Source of the DNA: Meconema thalassinum
Taxonomy: Eukaryota; Arthropoda; Insecta; Orthoptera; Tettigoniidae
Direction of reading: 5' to 3'
DNA: 64,000 nucleotides
Assembly (NCBI GenBank): GCA_946902985.2
Contig: OX336388.2
Span: 374,715,387 to 374,779,386, forward strand
Shown one piece after another: positions 46,024 through 56,720 of the stretch; positions within the stretch are counted from its first letter, which is position 1; each line of letters opens with the position of its first letter. A program made the translations under genes and the position numbers. Under the pieces are notes generated by a model that had not been told where the DNA came from, did no database searches, and saw only the letters and a list, made by a program, of their open reading frames with translations.

Positions 46024-46471
46024 GGCGGCTTCGGTGGCGTAGTAAGTAGCATGCTGAGCTCCTATGCCCAAGATCGCGGGTTCAAACCCGGCCGAAGTAG
46101 TCAGAATTTTAAGAGCGTTAACAATCCCTCAGTATGCCTTCCTTCGCAGGGAAAGTAAAGCCATAGATTTATGGCATGTTAAAGAACCTCCCACTAATTA
46201 CACCTGTGTGAAGCTAAATTATATATAGGTTAAACGCTCTTAGGTTCCGACGTTTGTAACATCTGGTAATCAAGTTCTGAACTAGTAGTCGTTGACGGTG
46301 GCGTTTGGCGGCAAAACTACTTGAAGAAAATTCAATGTCCGCAGTCCTCACTTGAATTGAAAACAGATAACATACACTAATACAGTCATCACAATTAGCA
46401 CAGGTTATCAGACAGATTCTACACACACCCAAAGTACACGGGGCTACATGGCTACTGAGGAACCAACCATC
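46024..46471 (+). mobile_element. S1 SINE, full length
   Basis: A perfect 10-bp TSD TATTTTCATT (46014-46023 and 46472-46481). The head reads GGCTTCGGTGGCGTAGTAAG with B box GGTTCAAACCC. The 3' end is GGCTACTGAGGAACCAACCA. The SINE S5 sits in its downstream TSD. Confidence 0.93.
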
Positions 46472-46491
46472 TATTTTCATTATTTATTGAC

Positions 46492-46694
46492 TTTCTTCGG
46501 CTTTTCCCAATGAATTGGGGTCGCCGGAGCCAATCAGGCTCATTTTGGTTTTGGCCGGGGATTTAAGGCCGGATGCCCTTCCTGACGCCACGTGATTTTT
46601 CAGGAGAAAATTCCACCCCGCTGACACCGGGATTCGAACCCCGGCCGTCCGGGTGAAAGACGAGCAACTAAGCCACTGCGCCATCACGCTCCCC
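46492..46694 (-). mobile_element. S5 SINE inserted in the TSD of the S1 copy
   Basis: A perfect 16-bp TSD TTCATTATTTATTGAC (46476-46491 and 46695-46710) overlaps the S1 duplication. The minus-strand head is GGGGAGCGTGATGGCGCAGT with B box GGTTCGAATCCC. Confidence 0.92.
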
Positions 46695-46756
46695 TTCATT
46701 ATTTATTGACTAAAGTGTATAAATTTAATAAATAATCATGGTATTTTACTTCTGAT

Positions 46757-47188
46757 ACCGGCTTCGGTGGCGTAGTTGGTAGTATTCCGAACTGCTGTGC
46801 CCAAGATAGCGGGTTCAAACCCGCCAGAAGTTGTCGGATATTTTAAGAGCGTTAAAATGCATCAGTATGCCTTCCTTCGGAGGGGAAATAAAGCCGGCGG
46901 TCCCATGTCATAGATTTATGGCATGTAGAAGATCCTTCCACAGTTTAAACTTGTGTGAAGCTAAATTTCTAGGTTGGATTTCGTTGGAACGATCTATCAA
47001 AGTTCTATCGTTCACCACTAGGTGTCAGTGACATCTGGTAGCGAAATTTGGAACTACTTAAAATTGAACGGAACTTGTAGCTCACCCCATGGGTGTCCGC
47101 TTGAAGCAGCTACAGCCTTTGGCGAGCCGAACATGTCCTCGGATACTCCCGGCACTAAAAGCCATACGATAAACAAATAAATAAAATA
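46757..47188 (+). mobile_element. S1-type SINE with the S2-type 3' domain
   Basis: A 9-bp TSD ACTTCTGAT (46748-46756 and 47189-47197). The S1 head (CTTCGGTGGCGTAGTTGG, B box GGTTCAAACCC) and middle are followed by TGTAGCTCACCCCATGGGTG and an AAATA tail. Confidence 0.9.
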
Positions 47189-47197
47189 ACTTCTGAT

Positions 47198-47627
47198 TAT
47201 AACGTCAGTAAGGAATCTTTCTAATTTTTAATAGACTAATATCATATTACGTATTGAAGCAAATGTAAAATTTCAACAAGATTTAGAAAAATCCACTACA
47301 CCTTCCGTGAACACTATGGATTTGGGAATTTACGTACAATAAAGTCTGCTAGAGATGTTCAAGTTCTTTAATAATGGACTTATTAGTTCTCTTTTCAGTC
47401 CATTCTATGCGCAGTATTCTGCGCCAGCATCAAAGCTTGAATGCATCAAAGCGCTGCTTGGCTCCCGCCTTGAGGATCCATGTTTCACAAATATACAGTA
47501 TGTGAAGATGGAAAACATAGTAGGCCCTACCCAACAATAGGCTAATTCTTTGATTTCTGTTCTTTTACAAAGTTATGTTTTCTTTTCTGAATTAGTTTCA
47601 ATTGACTCCTTTTATTGTAAAAACGCT
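47198..47627. other. Unassigned non-coding DNA
   Basis: Nothing recognised. A 61-codon ORF at 47355-47540 has no known domain. Confidence 0.4.
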
Positions 47628-47850
47628 TGTCACAGTGGGTGAGTGGTTATCATGTCGGACCACCAACCCCAAACTTGCGGGTTCGCTCCTGGCCGTGATA
47701 TGTGATTTTTGAAAGGCGACAAGAATCATGACACGCATGTCATACGTTGTTGGCATGATAAAGAACCCATTTGAATTCAGTAGGCCGTGCTCATAATGGC
47801 AAAATTAATCTCGGGATTTTCCGCCAACAGAAAAAGTTCCTCCATTCTCT
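47628..47850 (+). mobile_element. tRNA-derived SINE, family S7
   Basis: The A-box region is AGTGGGTGAGTGGTTATCAT and the B box GGGTTCGCTCC. The body contains GGCATGATAAAGAACCC. Only one copy is seen and no TSD was identified, so the ends are approximate. Confidence 0.6.
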
Positions 47851-48093
47851 ACTAGAAATCACTATTGTGTCAAGAAGCTTAGATATCTAACCTCCTTGAC
47901 TTTCATAGCGCTCCAAGGAACAACAAAATTTAACATGCAAGCTGCCCTTTTGACGTCAAATAACAAAGCTTGCACCCGGCACCGAGGCCATGCGATATTA
48001 TTATTATTATTATTATTTATTTATTTACACTGTTTACGCCCACATTGGAGCAGAAAAATCAAACCTTATATACAAAGTCTCCAAATACTAAGT

Positions 48094-48705
48094 TCAGTTC
48101 TTAAATCTTGATAATTTTTTCCTTTCCCAATACTTCTTCATTCTGGAAAATCTTGCAACTCGTTCTTCTGCTGATATAACACGTTTCTTACGCTGTGAAA
48201 TTTTGAATGTTAGTCGAGTGTATTTGTTATTCAGAAGCCGTTCCTCCTCTCTATGTTCAATAATATGATGCTTAGTAATTTTCAATTCGTCTAAATCCAT
48301 TTGTATTTCTTTAAACCATGTGACTTTTGTTTTACTGTTCCAAAAGAAGTCAAAAAGTTGTTTCAGGAGTCTAGTATTTGGCAAGCGGGATATGTGTCCA
48401 AAAAACGCGATCCTTCGTTTTCGCATCGTGTCAAGGATAGATTCATTTTCCTTGTAAAGTATTGAATTGGGCAAAAGTCTCCACTGGCCCTCAACCTGGT
48501 GTTTTTTATTGAGTATTGTCCGAAGAATCTGTCTATCAACCTTCTGTAGTTTGTCAGTTGTTGATCGGGTGTTTAGTTTAAATAAAGTTTCACTTGCATA
48601 TGTTGCCTCTGGCTTAAAGACGCAGAAATAATGTCGAAGTTTAGCATTAATCGAAATATACTGTTTCTTATATGTTGGCCAGGTAATCTGTTGTGCTCGT
48701 CGCAA
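48094..48705 (-). pseudogene. LINE RT C-terminal region, open frame of 203 codons
   Basis: The minus-strand frame gives the post-RT region of a LINE: RRAQQITWPTYKKQYISINA, LRHYFCVFKPEATYASETLF, LQKVDRQILRTILNKK, TMRKRRIAFFGHISRLPNTR, VTWFKEIQMDLDELKI and the basic end RMKKYWERKKLSRFKN. The same order occurs in 17577-18616 and 58536-59055. The stretch is open, but the RT catalytic motifs and endonuclease are absent, so it is a 5'-truncated copy. ATT microsatellites at 47998-48025 and 48767-48786 bracket it; one may be its tail and the other target sequence. Confidence 0.78.
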
Positions 48706-49194
48706 TTTTAGTGTTCTATCTATTGATGCTCTTTCATTGGCATTCCAAGTGATGATCTCACCAAGATATTATTATTATTATTATTAATGCAAAAACACTT
48801 AAATGACCTCGCCCTCAAGTGATATTTAAGTACCACTATTTTGTGAAGTAATTGTAGTTTTATTGATTACGTTTTGTAAAGTTCCTCAGGTAATTCTAAT
48901 TCATCCAATTACATATCTTTGGTGTTCTTCCCATCAAAGTATGTATGTAAATACAAGACCATCTGCAGAGGTTCTAGTCTTAAGAAACTGATCCCCCGCA
49001 AGTGAGCGAACAGCAATATCTTGATTACAAAGAGGAACAAGACGGTAGCTTGAACGTGGTGGAGCGAGATCTCACGAAGTTCAATATTTGCAGAAAACTC
49101 GGGGAGTGCGCTGGAATGAAATGAAGCACGAAGAATGTCAGGTGATCCTTTCTGCAAATATTAGGTACAGAACATGCATACCAAGGGAAGAATG

Positions 49195-49428
49195 CAGCAC
49201 ATTCTAGAGTATTTCTTACGGAAGTGGGAGACCTCTGAAAACCACTTCCAGGTTGGCTGAGGTGGGGATCCAAGCCACCTGTTCTCAGTGTTGCCACACA
49301 AGGCTTCGTGTACCCTTCTACCAGCCTTCATACAAGAATTAATTTTCTTGGCAGAGCCGGGAACCGAACTCAGACCTCCAGGGCGACAGCCAAGAACGCT
49401 AGCCGCAACACCACAGATGGAGTCATTT
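49195..49428 (-). mobile_element. S3-type SINE, diverged
   Basis: The minus-strand head is GTGTTGCGGCTAGCGTTCTT with B box GAGTTCGGTTCCCGG. The body contains CCACCTCAGCCAACCTGG and the AAGTGGTTTTC block also seen in S3. No TSD was identified. Confidence 0.65.
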
Positions 49429-49872
49429 TAGGTTCGTGAGTCCTTATAGAAATTAAGATAGTGGCGAAGCCGAGCGCGTTAAATCGTTATCCAAGATCGC
49501 GATGGGAAGCTGCAGCAAATCCGAAGATCGGAGTTTCGATTCCCGGCACTTACAGCGGCCATCCTGAGTGTGTGTTTCCCCTGTTCTTTTTCACCCTCCC
49601 TCCACGCAAATGCCGGGATATTACTTTATTTCAAGTCCCGAGGCGCCTACCCCATCACTTACACTAATAATTACAGATGCATACGATACTACAGTTACCA
49701 CAAAGAGGCAAGTTATCAGACAAATTCAATGCACACTCAAGTTTACAAGGCTGATGGACATGATGTCTTAAGCTCCTAAAATGAATTATTAAATAAATAA
49801 CAACAGGATTAAGCGTTTTTAATTTTGGAAGCTGCATGGTGGCAAACAGCGAAGATATCTTTATATACACTA

Positions 49873-51249
49873 CTGTTTGTAGAAAGTGAAACACCAAGAT
49901 GTGACCACATTGCACTTTATACCAAAGATTAGGGACATTAGCACAGTCCGGTACATGCACGTTGACGGTCGATCTTCAGTACTGCGTCGCGTCACCACAT
50001 GCTGCACTCAGAGCCGCTAGACGTCGTGGCATGGAATCATACAGCGCTTGAATACGCTGCTGGGGAATACCGTCCCACGCGGTTTGTAGGCGCGTCCACA
50101 AAGCATCAACAGTGGCGGCAGTTGGACCTGAACGAGCCAGTTGCCAACCGACTATACCCCAGACATGTTCGATAGGCGACATGTCAGGCGAACGGGCAGG
50201 CCAGGGAAGCAGAGGTATCCGTCGTTCTGCGAAGAAGGCTTGCACATTCCTCGCCACATGCGGGCGGGCATTGTCCTGATGAAATATGGCCTGTGGAACG
50301 GCCTGCAAGAGGGGCAGTGTCGCGGGTAGTAAAACTTCCCTGATGTAGCGGTCACTGTTCAGGTTGCCCGCAAGACGTATGAGGCTCGATCGCCTGTTAT
50401 AGGCAATTGCGCTCCCAATCAATTACACCTGGTGCTTGTCCGCTATGCCGCTCTAGAATACAGTCTGCCTGATTGCGTTCTCCACGGCGGCGTCGAACGC
50501 GTATGCGGCCATCACTGTAGGACAGGTTGAAGCGGGACTCGTCCGAAAACACTACATTTCGCCACTCAGCCTGCCAGTGTCGCCGTGCACGTGCCCATTG
50601 TAGTCGGAGGGGGTCGGTGGTTCCCAGTCAATGGAAGCCGACGCCGTGGCATGCGTGCTACCAGTCCAGCCCTCAAAATACGGCGCCGCACCGTCGACGC
50701 AGACATGTCCACCCCCGTAGCAGTGCTCCAACGTCGAGCCAACACCGAGGGCGACGCTGTTCTGTCCGATACGGCCATACGGAGAAGATGGCGGTCGTTT
50801 CGCGCTGTGGTCACATTGCGTCGTCCTGTACCCTGTTATCGCTGTGAACGGCCCTCCTCTCTCCACTGGATCCACATATGCCTTACTGTTGACGCAGCGT
50901 GCCCTGTACGAGCAGCAATGCCCCGGAACGACAGACCCGCCTCCCGGAGCCCAAGCATTCTGCCCCGTTCAACCGCACTCACATGCTGATAGTCCACCCT
51001 GTGATGTCGACGAGGCATCGTTGCACTTGCTTACAGGTTTGCACTTGGTATGACGACCCCACACCTACAGAGCTGTGCAGAACACTGACCAGCCCGGTCC
51101 CACGACAGAGGGCACTGGTGGGCCAATGTGCACGCCATCTCTCTGCGATTTCAATCGCCTAGTAGCCTATGGTATCGCAGGCCTACACGACCCCTGTTCT
51201 GGAAGTGTCTCCGACCATTTCTTCTGGGTGTTTCACTTTCTACAAACAG
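49873..51249 (-). mobile_element. Tc1-like DNA transposon, 1,377 bp
   Basis: 23-bp terminal inverted repeats begin CTGTTTGTAGAAAGTGAAAC (49873-49895 and 51227-51249). TA lies at 49871-49872 and 51250-51251. The interior is GC-rich compared with its surroundings and holds one broken transposase gene. Confidence 0.93.
49976..51018 (-). pseudogene. Tc1-family transposase (DD34E), frameshifted
   Basis: It starts at 51018 with MPRRHHRVDYQHVSAVERGR and a paired-like HTH (MLGLREAGLSFRGIAARTGH, STVRHMWIQWREEGR). A second HTH stretch follows in another frame (SASTVRRRILRAGLVARMPR). Around 50420-50560 the minus strand reads VVFSDESRFNLSYSDGRIRV with the first catalytic Asp, then an ILERHSGQAPG block that shifts frame. 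The last frame (50422-49976) has IFHQDNARPHVARNVQAFFA and PWPARSPDMSPIEHVWGIVG with the second Asp and final Glu, 34 residues apart, the Tc1 DD34E spacing. Several frame breaks make it inactive. The plus-strand ORFs over it are shadows. Confidence 0.92.
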
Positions 51250-51483
51250 TACTGTAGTTTTGAAACCAGTTTTCAGTGTTGCTTTATTATCAATTGATAT
51301 TCCAATTTTCAGTCGGTCAACACAATATCATCACAATTACTGGGACATGCGAAAGAATAAGCTTAAAAATACACGTAATTAAACTACAGGATGACTTATT
51401 TCGCTCGTCAATCGAGCATCATCAGATCTAAATATAAGAGGGCGGATCTGAAAGTATTTGCCCCCATTCCTTTTGCAAAAATA

Positions 51484-52784
51484 AACAAGAAGTTCCGTGA
51501 CGAACTAAAGAGCCTACTTTTCTTAAACTTAAGATTCATGCCAATGATTAATCTACAGTATATGAACCTATCTAGAATAATGACGGAATTAAGTTGGTAA
51601 TATCAAAATGTCTAATTAGTTCGAAATATAAATGGTATAATGTAGCCTAATAGAGCACAACAGTTGGCAGCCCTGGTAACTGAATATATTCTTAGTTCCA
51701 TATCTTAAGTTACAGAATACAAACTTTGGTTGAAGTCCAATGGACGTTACATACAGTTAGACATTCGATCTATCAGCACGCGTAAAAGCATGTTGGCAAC
51801 AATGCCATGCGTGTGCTGGTCAGAAATAAACTGAAATATTATGATATCTTGTTGTGCCAATTTTGGATGAAATCCATTTGTAAGTATTGGAGCTATCAGC
51901 AGGCATAGATTCATGTTGGCAGCACTGACTTATATTAATTACTCCAAATTAATCTAGCATGTCAGGTGCTATACGTGTGCAAAGTATAGAGCTGTAGGCT
52001 TGCATACTTTCTGATATATTGGTATTAGGGTAAAAAAATATAGACACCATTTATTAACAGTCGGCAGCCCTGATTGCTCTTAAGAATACTTACAGTCATA
52101 TCAGTTATGTTACACATTGCACATACGAAATTTGGTTGAAATCCAACTGATAGTATAGAAGTTATATGCATTTAAAAATTGTACCTATCAGAAGGCTTAG
52201 AATCATGTTGGTAGAACTAACGCCTATCAGTTACTCCAAATTAATCTAAAATGGCAGGTACTATACGTGTGCATAGTTTAAAGCTGTCGACTTGCATACT
52301 TTCTGATATATTGGTATTTGGATAAAAGACATTAGAGCATTTATTAACAGTTGGCAGCCCTGGTGGCTCTTAAGAATAAGCTCAGTTATATATGTTTATG
52401 TACACATAGCACATACGAAATTTGGTTGAATTCCAATTGATAGTGTAGAAGTTATATGCATTTAAAAATTGTACCTATCAGAAGGCTTAAAACTATTTTG
52501 GCAAGGCTGTCATGAATGGGTTCCAGGAAATTAAACTGAAATAGTATTATCTACATGTGTGTTAATTTTGGAATAGCTCCCATGTATACCTTCCATGATA
52601 TCCAACATGGAGCTCAAATTTCGAATGCGTTTTTTCAGCAGTTGGTAGCACTGACATCATTTTCAAATATGGGCTTGAGATAGTCCGGTATACATCTTTA
52701 CTTCTACCAAATTTGGTTTTGATTGTTGCAGCCGTTTAGGAGTTGATAGGGGGTGGGGACCACACACAGCCAGACACACAAAAG

Positions 52785-52832
<48 letters not shown>

Positions 52833-52900
52833 TTTTCCCGGATCGATCTCATAAGTCTACTTTTTCCTCATTTTTGCAAAATGTGAAAAGTATGCTAAAA
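51484..52900 (-). mobile_element. Family H repeat, copy H8
   Basis: The 3' end AACAAGAAGTTCCGTGACGA (stem AGTTC/GAACT) is followed by GAGCCTACTTTTC. The 5' end is GAAAAGTATGCTAAAAA at 52900, after an ACAG microsatellite (52780-52832) and TCTCATAAGTCTACTTTT. Modules with GGCAGCCCTG recur at about 51668, 52064 and 52355. Confidence 0.78.
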
Positions 52901-52918
52901 ATAAAAAATAAAAACATA

Positions 52919-53480
52919 CAGGTAATTACAAATATTCTATACAAATACAAATATTCTATGTATCTCGCACTATTTTACCCACATAGTCTCCACATTTGTT
53001 CAGACATTTGTCCCATTGCAGCACTAAATTTGAGATGCCTCTGTGGTTACATTCAGCCAGCTGACTGTGGAACCATCGTCGGACTGCTGTCTTGGCGTCA
53101 ACGTTGTACGTGCATTGCTGTCCTGCCAGGATCATCTTTAGCGGACCATAACAATGCGAGACCACATGTTGCAACCAGAACTGCCAACAAGCTCCGGTCA
53201 TTTCACTGGGAGAGTCTGGACCACCCAACATCAATACGGTCTTCGCCACTAGTGATTTACACGTTTTTGGTCCGCTCAAGAAGTTCCTGGCAGGACAGCG
53301 ATTCACGTGCAACGATGACGCCAAGACAGCAGTCTGACGATGGTTCCACAGTCAGCCGGCTGAATTCTACCACAGGGGCATCTGAAATTTAGTGCTGCGG
53401 TGGGACAAATGTGGAGACTATGTGGAAAAATAGTGTAAGCTAAGTACAACAGTACGTAGGCCTATATTTGAAATTACCTG
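52919..53480. pseudogene. Palindromic mariner derivative with two C-terminal arms
   Basis: Both ends read inward as CAGGTAATTNCAAATAT, with TA at 52917-52918 and 53481-53482. The left arm on the minus strand encodes GPLKMILAGQQCTYNVDAKT, AVRRWFHSQLAECNHRGISN and KCGDYVGK. The right part on the plus strand encodes DNARPHVATRTANKLRSFHW, then in another frame the FGPLKKFLAGQRFT and RWFHSQPAEFYHRGI segments. These are two inverted copies of a mariner transposase C-terminus, the right one reaching back to the second catalytic Asp. Neither has the HTH or first Asp. It probably arose by an inverted duplication of one transposon end. Confidence 0.8.
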
Positions 53481-53872
53481 TATGTATTTTGTTTGGTTAA
53501 AAAAATTGGGGCAACGACCTTTCGATCCACCCTCATACTAGACAAAATAGCTCTACAAAACACTACTAAACCCACCTACAAGCGGTCTCTGCCCTTAAAA
53601 AAACAAAAGGAGAAAGGCATTGACTTAGAAAGTGTGCTTTTTGTTTCTGGAGGGCAGAGACCGTTTGTGGGTGTGATTGTGAGCTCGGTAGTATTTTGTA
53701 GGGCTATTTTGTCTTCTATATTTGGATCTGATGATGCTGACTTTACAAGCGAAATATGTCATTTTATTGTTTCTTCCCTCTTCTGTAGTCCATAACAAAT
53801 ATATTTTATAATAACGTGTAATTTGTTCAGGTTGCTTCTTCGCATGTCCCAATTATGTGGACCAACTGAAAA

Positions 53873-54268
53873 GGAGCAATATCTCTTGTGAAGATATCTC
53901 TCTCACGCTTTAGCAGCGAGACATTGCTGTCACTGAGAGAGCATTCCAACGAACTCATCCTGCGATTTCCAGATTGGACTGGGTGGCAACCAATTAGAGA
54001 ACGAATTTACTCGACATCTTCTCTCCCGATCCCTTCATGTGAGAGAGGAATGCCTCCAATAAAGCTCACAACCTGCGTTACGCTGAGAAGTATTGCGATA
54101 AAGAGTGAGCGCCCATTATTTAAGGCCTCGTTTGACGGGACACAGTTGGTGGGGGGTGATTGTAGTTCTCAGGGGTGTAACAACTAGGTCATCCGCCTAT
54201 AACCATTTGCGTTATAGTGAAAATACATCTACAACTAATACCGTACTAGCTACTGACTTACAACAACC
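53873..54268. other. Unassigned non-coding DNA
   Basis: A 99-codon plus-strand ORF (53888-54187) has no recognisable domain. It may be decayed transposase N-terminus, but I cannot support that. Confidence 0.35.
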
Positions 54269-54270
54269 TA

Positions 54271-54782
54271 CGAGGAGCGTTCAAATGAAAAGGTACGAAT
54301 CGATACTGTGGGTACAATTAATTTATTCGTTATTCAAAAGTAATCACCACAGGCCTGTACACAGGTGTCCCATTGCTTCACTAGCCGCAGGATTCCCTGT
54401 CCCCAGAAGTCTTGTGGTTGTGACATGAACCAATCATGTACGGTGTCCTTAATAGTTCGTCGTCCAATTGGAATCTTTTTTCCATGAGATGTTTCTTTAA
54501 CGGACCAAACAGATGGAAGTCGCAGGGTGACAAGTCTGGGGAATAGGGCGGGTACTCAAGTTGCTCCCACTTGAACGGGGCAAATACACCTTGTGTGACG
54601 TTAGAGACGTGTGGGCGAGCGTTATCATGGGGCAGAATCACTCCCTTCGTGAACAGTCCAGGTCGTTTGTTCTTGATGGACTTGTGTAGGCTACGGAGTG
54701 TCGCACAATACACGTGACTGTTAATGGTTCATCTCTAGGGAAAACAGTATCGTTTCGCACCTTTTTATTTGCACACCCCTTA
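54271..54782 (-). mobile_element. Internally deleted mariner with partial transposase, 512 bp
   Basis: The left terminus CGAGGAGCGTTCAAATGAAA and the right, read inward TAAGGGGTGTGCAAATAAAA, are followed on both sides by AAGGT and CGATACTGT. TA lies at 54269-54270 and 54783-54784. The minus-strand frame (54713-54381) gives VILPHDNARPHVSNVTQGVF (second Asp), LEYPPYSPDLSPCDFHLFGP (third Asp) and KKHLMEKRFQLDDEL. After a shift it reads WGQGILRLVKQWDTCVQACG at about 54330-54400, the mariner C-terminus. The N-terminal HTH and first Asp are deleted, so it cannot catalyse transposition. Confidence 0.88.
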
Positions 54783-54804
54783 TAGAAGAGGAGCTGTTGT
54801 TTGT

Positions 54805-55160
54805 TCATTTAGGGGGCTTTGTGACATTGTGGTCCTGTAGCGCCGTGTACTTGGGTGAGAGTGGAATTTGAATGATAACTTGTGTTAATGTGATGCCTGT
54901 ATTAGTACTGTATGTGTATTTGAAATTGGGGATGGGATTTGGAAGATGGCGGCCGTAGTCGAAGTTGGAAACCGTCCGGGCATTTGCCTGGAGTTGAAGT
55001 GGGGAAACCACGGCAAACCACTTCTAAAACAGCTAAGGTGGGAATCGAACCCACCTATTCTTCGTTTTTGCCTCACGAGGCTGAGTGAACCTCGTTACAG
55101 CCCTCAGACAAGAATTTTCTTTGGCAGGGCCCCTCCGAATTGACAGCCAAGAATGCTAAC
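54805..55160 (-). repeat. Diverged S1 3' fragment adjoining an S3-type SINE
   Basis: 54805-54920 resembles the S1 3' region (TAGCGCCGTGTACTTGGGTG). 54940-55160 resembles S3 inverted (AACCACGGCAAACCACTTC, GGTGGGAATCGAACCCACC). Boundaries are not clear. Confidence 0.55.
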
Positions 55161-55436
55161 CAACGATAAGAACAAAAAAAAAAAAAACTAACCTACCCGG
55201 AAATTAAAGATATAAAAAGAACATTTTCTCAGCCCTCGAATAATGAAGTTGAATGACTCGGAAAGAAGTAGAGCCATGAAAGACATATAGAAAAAAGAAA
55301 GAGGAGAAAAAGAGGAGAGAAAGAGAAAGCTAATGGGAAAGGTTAAAAAATCATTGTCTGGAAGTCTGAATTTGTTTAATTGGCTAAGGAGTTAAAAACT
55401 TCTTAATATTAGACAGTAGGCCTATATATATAGGAG

Positions 55437-55687
55437 TACCACGTAGAAAAGAATGTTGGAGGCGGGACTCACCGTACGTTGCTGCTGAAGAGCTTCCCCC
55501 TCCATACACGACTTTACAAGGTCCAACGACAAGGGAACCAGTAGCAGCGAGAAAGAGAGAGAGAGACACTTCCCTACCTGACGCACATGCGCAGAAGAAA
55601 ACTAGCAGTGGACAGACAAGAGACCAGGAAACATTCTCCCCTACTCTGATGCGCATGCGCATTGAAACATTCTTTTCTATGTGCTAA
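55437..55687. mobile_element. Possible ~250-bp MITE
   Basis: The inverted ends CACGTAGAAAAGAATGTT (left) and CACATAGAAAAGAATGTT (right, read inward) match at 17 of 18 bases. No clear TSD and no coding sequence. Confidence 0.5.
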
Positions 55688-56459
55688 CCCTTTTTTGTGT
55701 GTGTGTTAAAATGCATAGACATCAACCGTAATAAGAATGGTATTAAATATTATCCATATTGACTGATATTAATCTCAAATTATAATAGCCGTCTTGTCAA
55801 ACACTTAAAAAACGTTTGATATTTAAATTAATACGTACACGGTTCGGTATACAATGATATCCTCGTCAGCGTAGATTGAAATAATAAAAGAATCTTAACA
55901 ACTATGTTAACAAATACCAAAGTGAAAATGGATATTCTTACAAAGAACACATTAAAATTTGAATTGAATGAAAGGTCACAAAAAAAAAAAAAACAAGAAA
56001 AATATATAAAAGAAACAAGACTAAAGTTAATATAAATAGATTGTCTATAATATACTTCTTCATTATAGTTCAATATAATGAATCGGTTCTCCTGTTGATT
56101 GCAAAAAGATGTTGTTTCCACGTATCTGCATTATATTTCTTCAATACGGCTCAATAATATATTGAAACGGATGTCGCTGCTGAATGCTATGGGATGTTGT
56201 TTCCTGTCAGGTATACTGATATGGAACAATGCGTAAAAATTTTGAAGTCATCTAACCTTGTAAAGAATCCTCGAATAAAACCAGAGCATCCTACTTCTAG
56301 GTTAGCTCTGTAGAAGTAGCTGTCCAAACGGGTGATTTATTTCAAATCATAATTCAATTTGCCAAGTATATTTATAGGTTGTATGAAATACTTGGACATT
56401 GATGGGCCAAAATATATGGATAAGACGAGAATAAACTCAACTAAGTATCTTCAAGGAAC
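55688..56459. other. Unassigned AT-rich non-coding DNA
   Basis: A 97-codon hydrophobic minus-strand ORF (55828-56121) is AT-driven and has no recognisable domain. Confidence 0.4.
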
Positions 56460-56720
56460 AGTGGCCTTTAGTCAGGTACCATCCTAGGCATATGTCTGGA
56501 GTAGAAGTGGAAAATCACACGGAAAACTACTTCAAGGATGGTAAAGCCCACTTGTTTTCACTTCCGTCCCACGAAGTCACTGAGTGTAGGCCTATCCATT
56601 CCTGCCCTAAGACTATAGAATTAAATTTCTTATCAGAGGCCGGAATCGGACCCAGAACCTTGGGATCTGGGGTCTCAATTCGTACACCGAAACCACAGAA
56701 GAAGGCTACAGCAACATCAA
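56460..56720 (-). mobile_element. S3-type SINE, strongly diverged
   Basis: The block CATCCTAGGCATATGTCTGG through AAATTTCTTATCAGAGGCC aligns with S3 inverted, including the decayed B-box region CGGAATCGGACCC. Confidence 0.55.

Larger units (their letters stand above)
51285..53872. repeat. Fold-back region related to 15040-15858, split by other elements
   Basis: The left part (51290-51475) has CAGTCGGTCAACACAATAT, ATTTCGCTCGTCAATCGAGC and CATCATCAGATC. The right part (53500-53872) has the inverted counterparts GGATCTGATGATGC, AAGCGAAATATGTCA and GGACCAACTGAAAAGG. A tighter hairpin lies at 53541-53715, where GACAAAATAGC pairs with GCTATTTTGTC and CGGTCTCTGCCCT with AGGGCAGAGACCG. H8 and a mariner palindrome lie between the two parts. 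That both belong to one element is an inference. Confidence 0.5.

Noticed and set aside
46024..46100. Functional tRNA genes at SINE heads
   Set aside because: The same head occurs many times with the same non-tRNA body and TSDs.
50527..51162. Several plus-strand ORFs of 87-134 codons
   Set aside because: Antisense shadows of the GC-rich Tc1 transposase.
55828..56121. Hydrophobic 97-codon ORF as a small membrane protein
   Set aside because: Low-complexity AT-driven composition, no start context or homology; a chance ORF is more likely.
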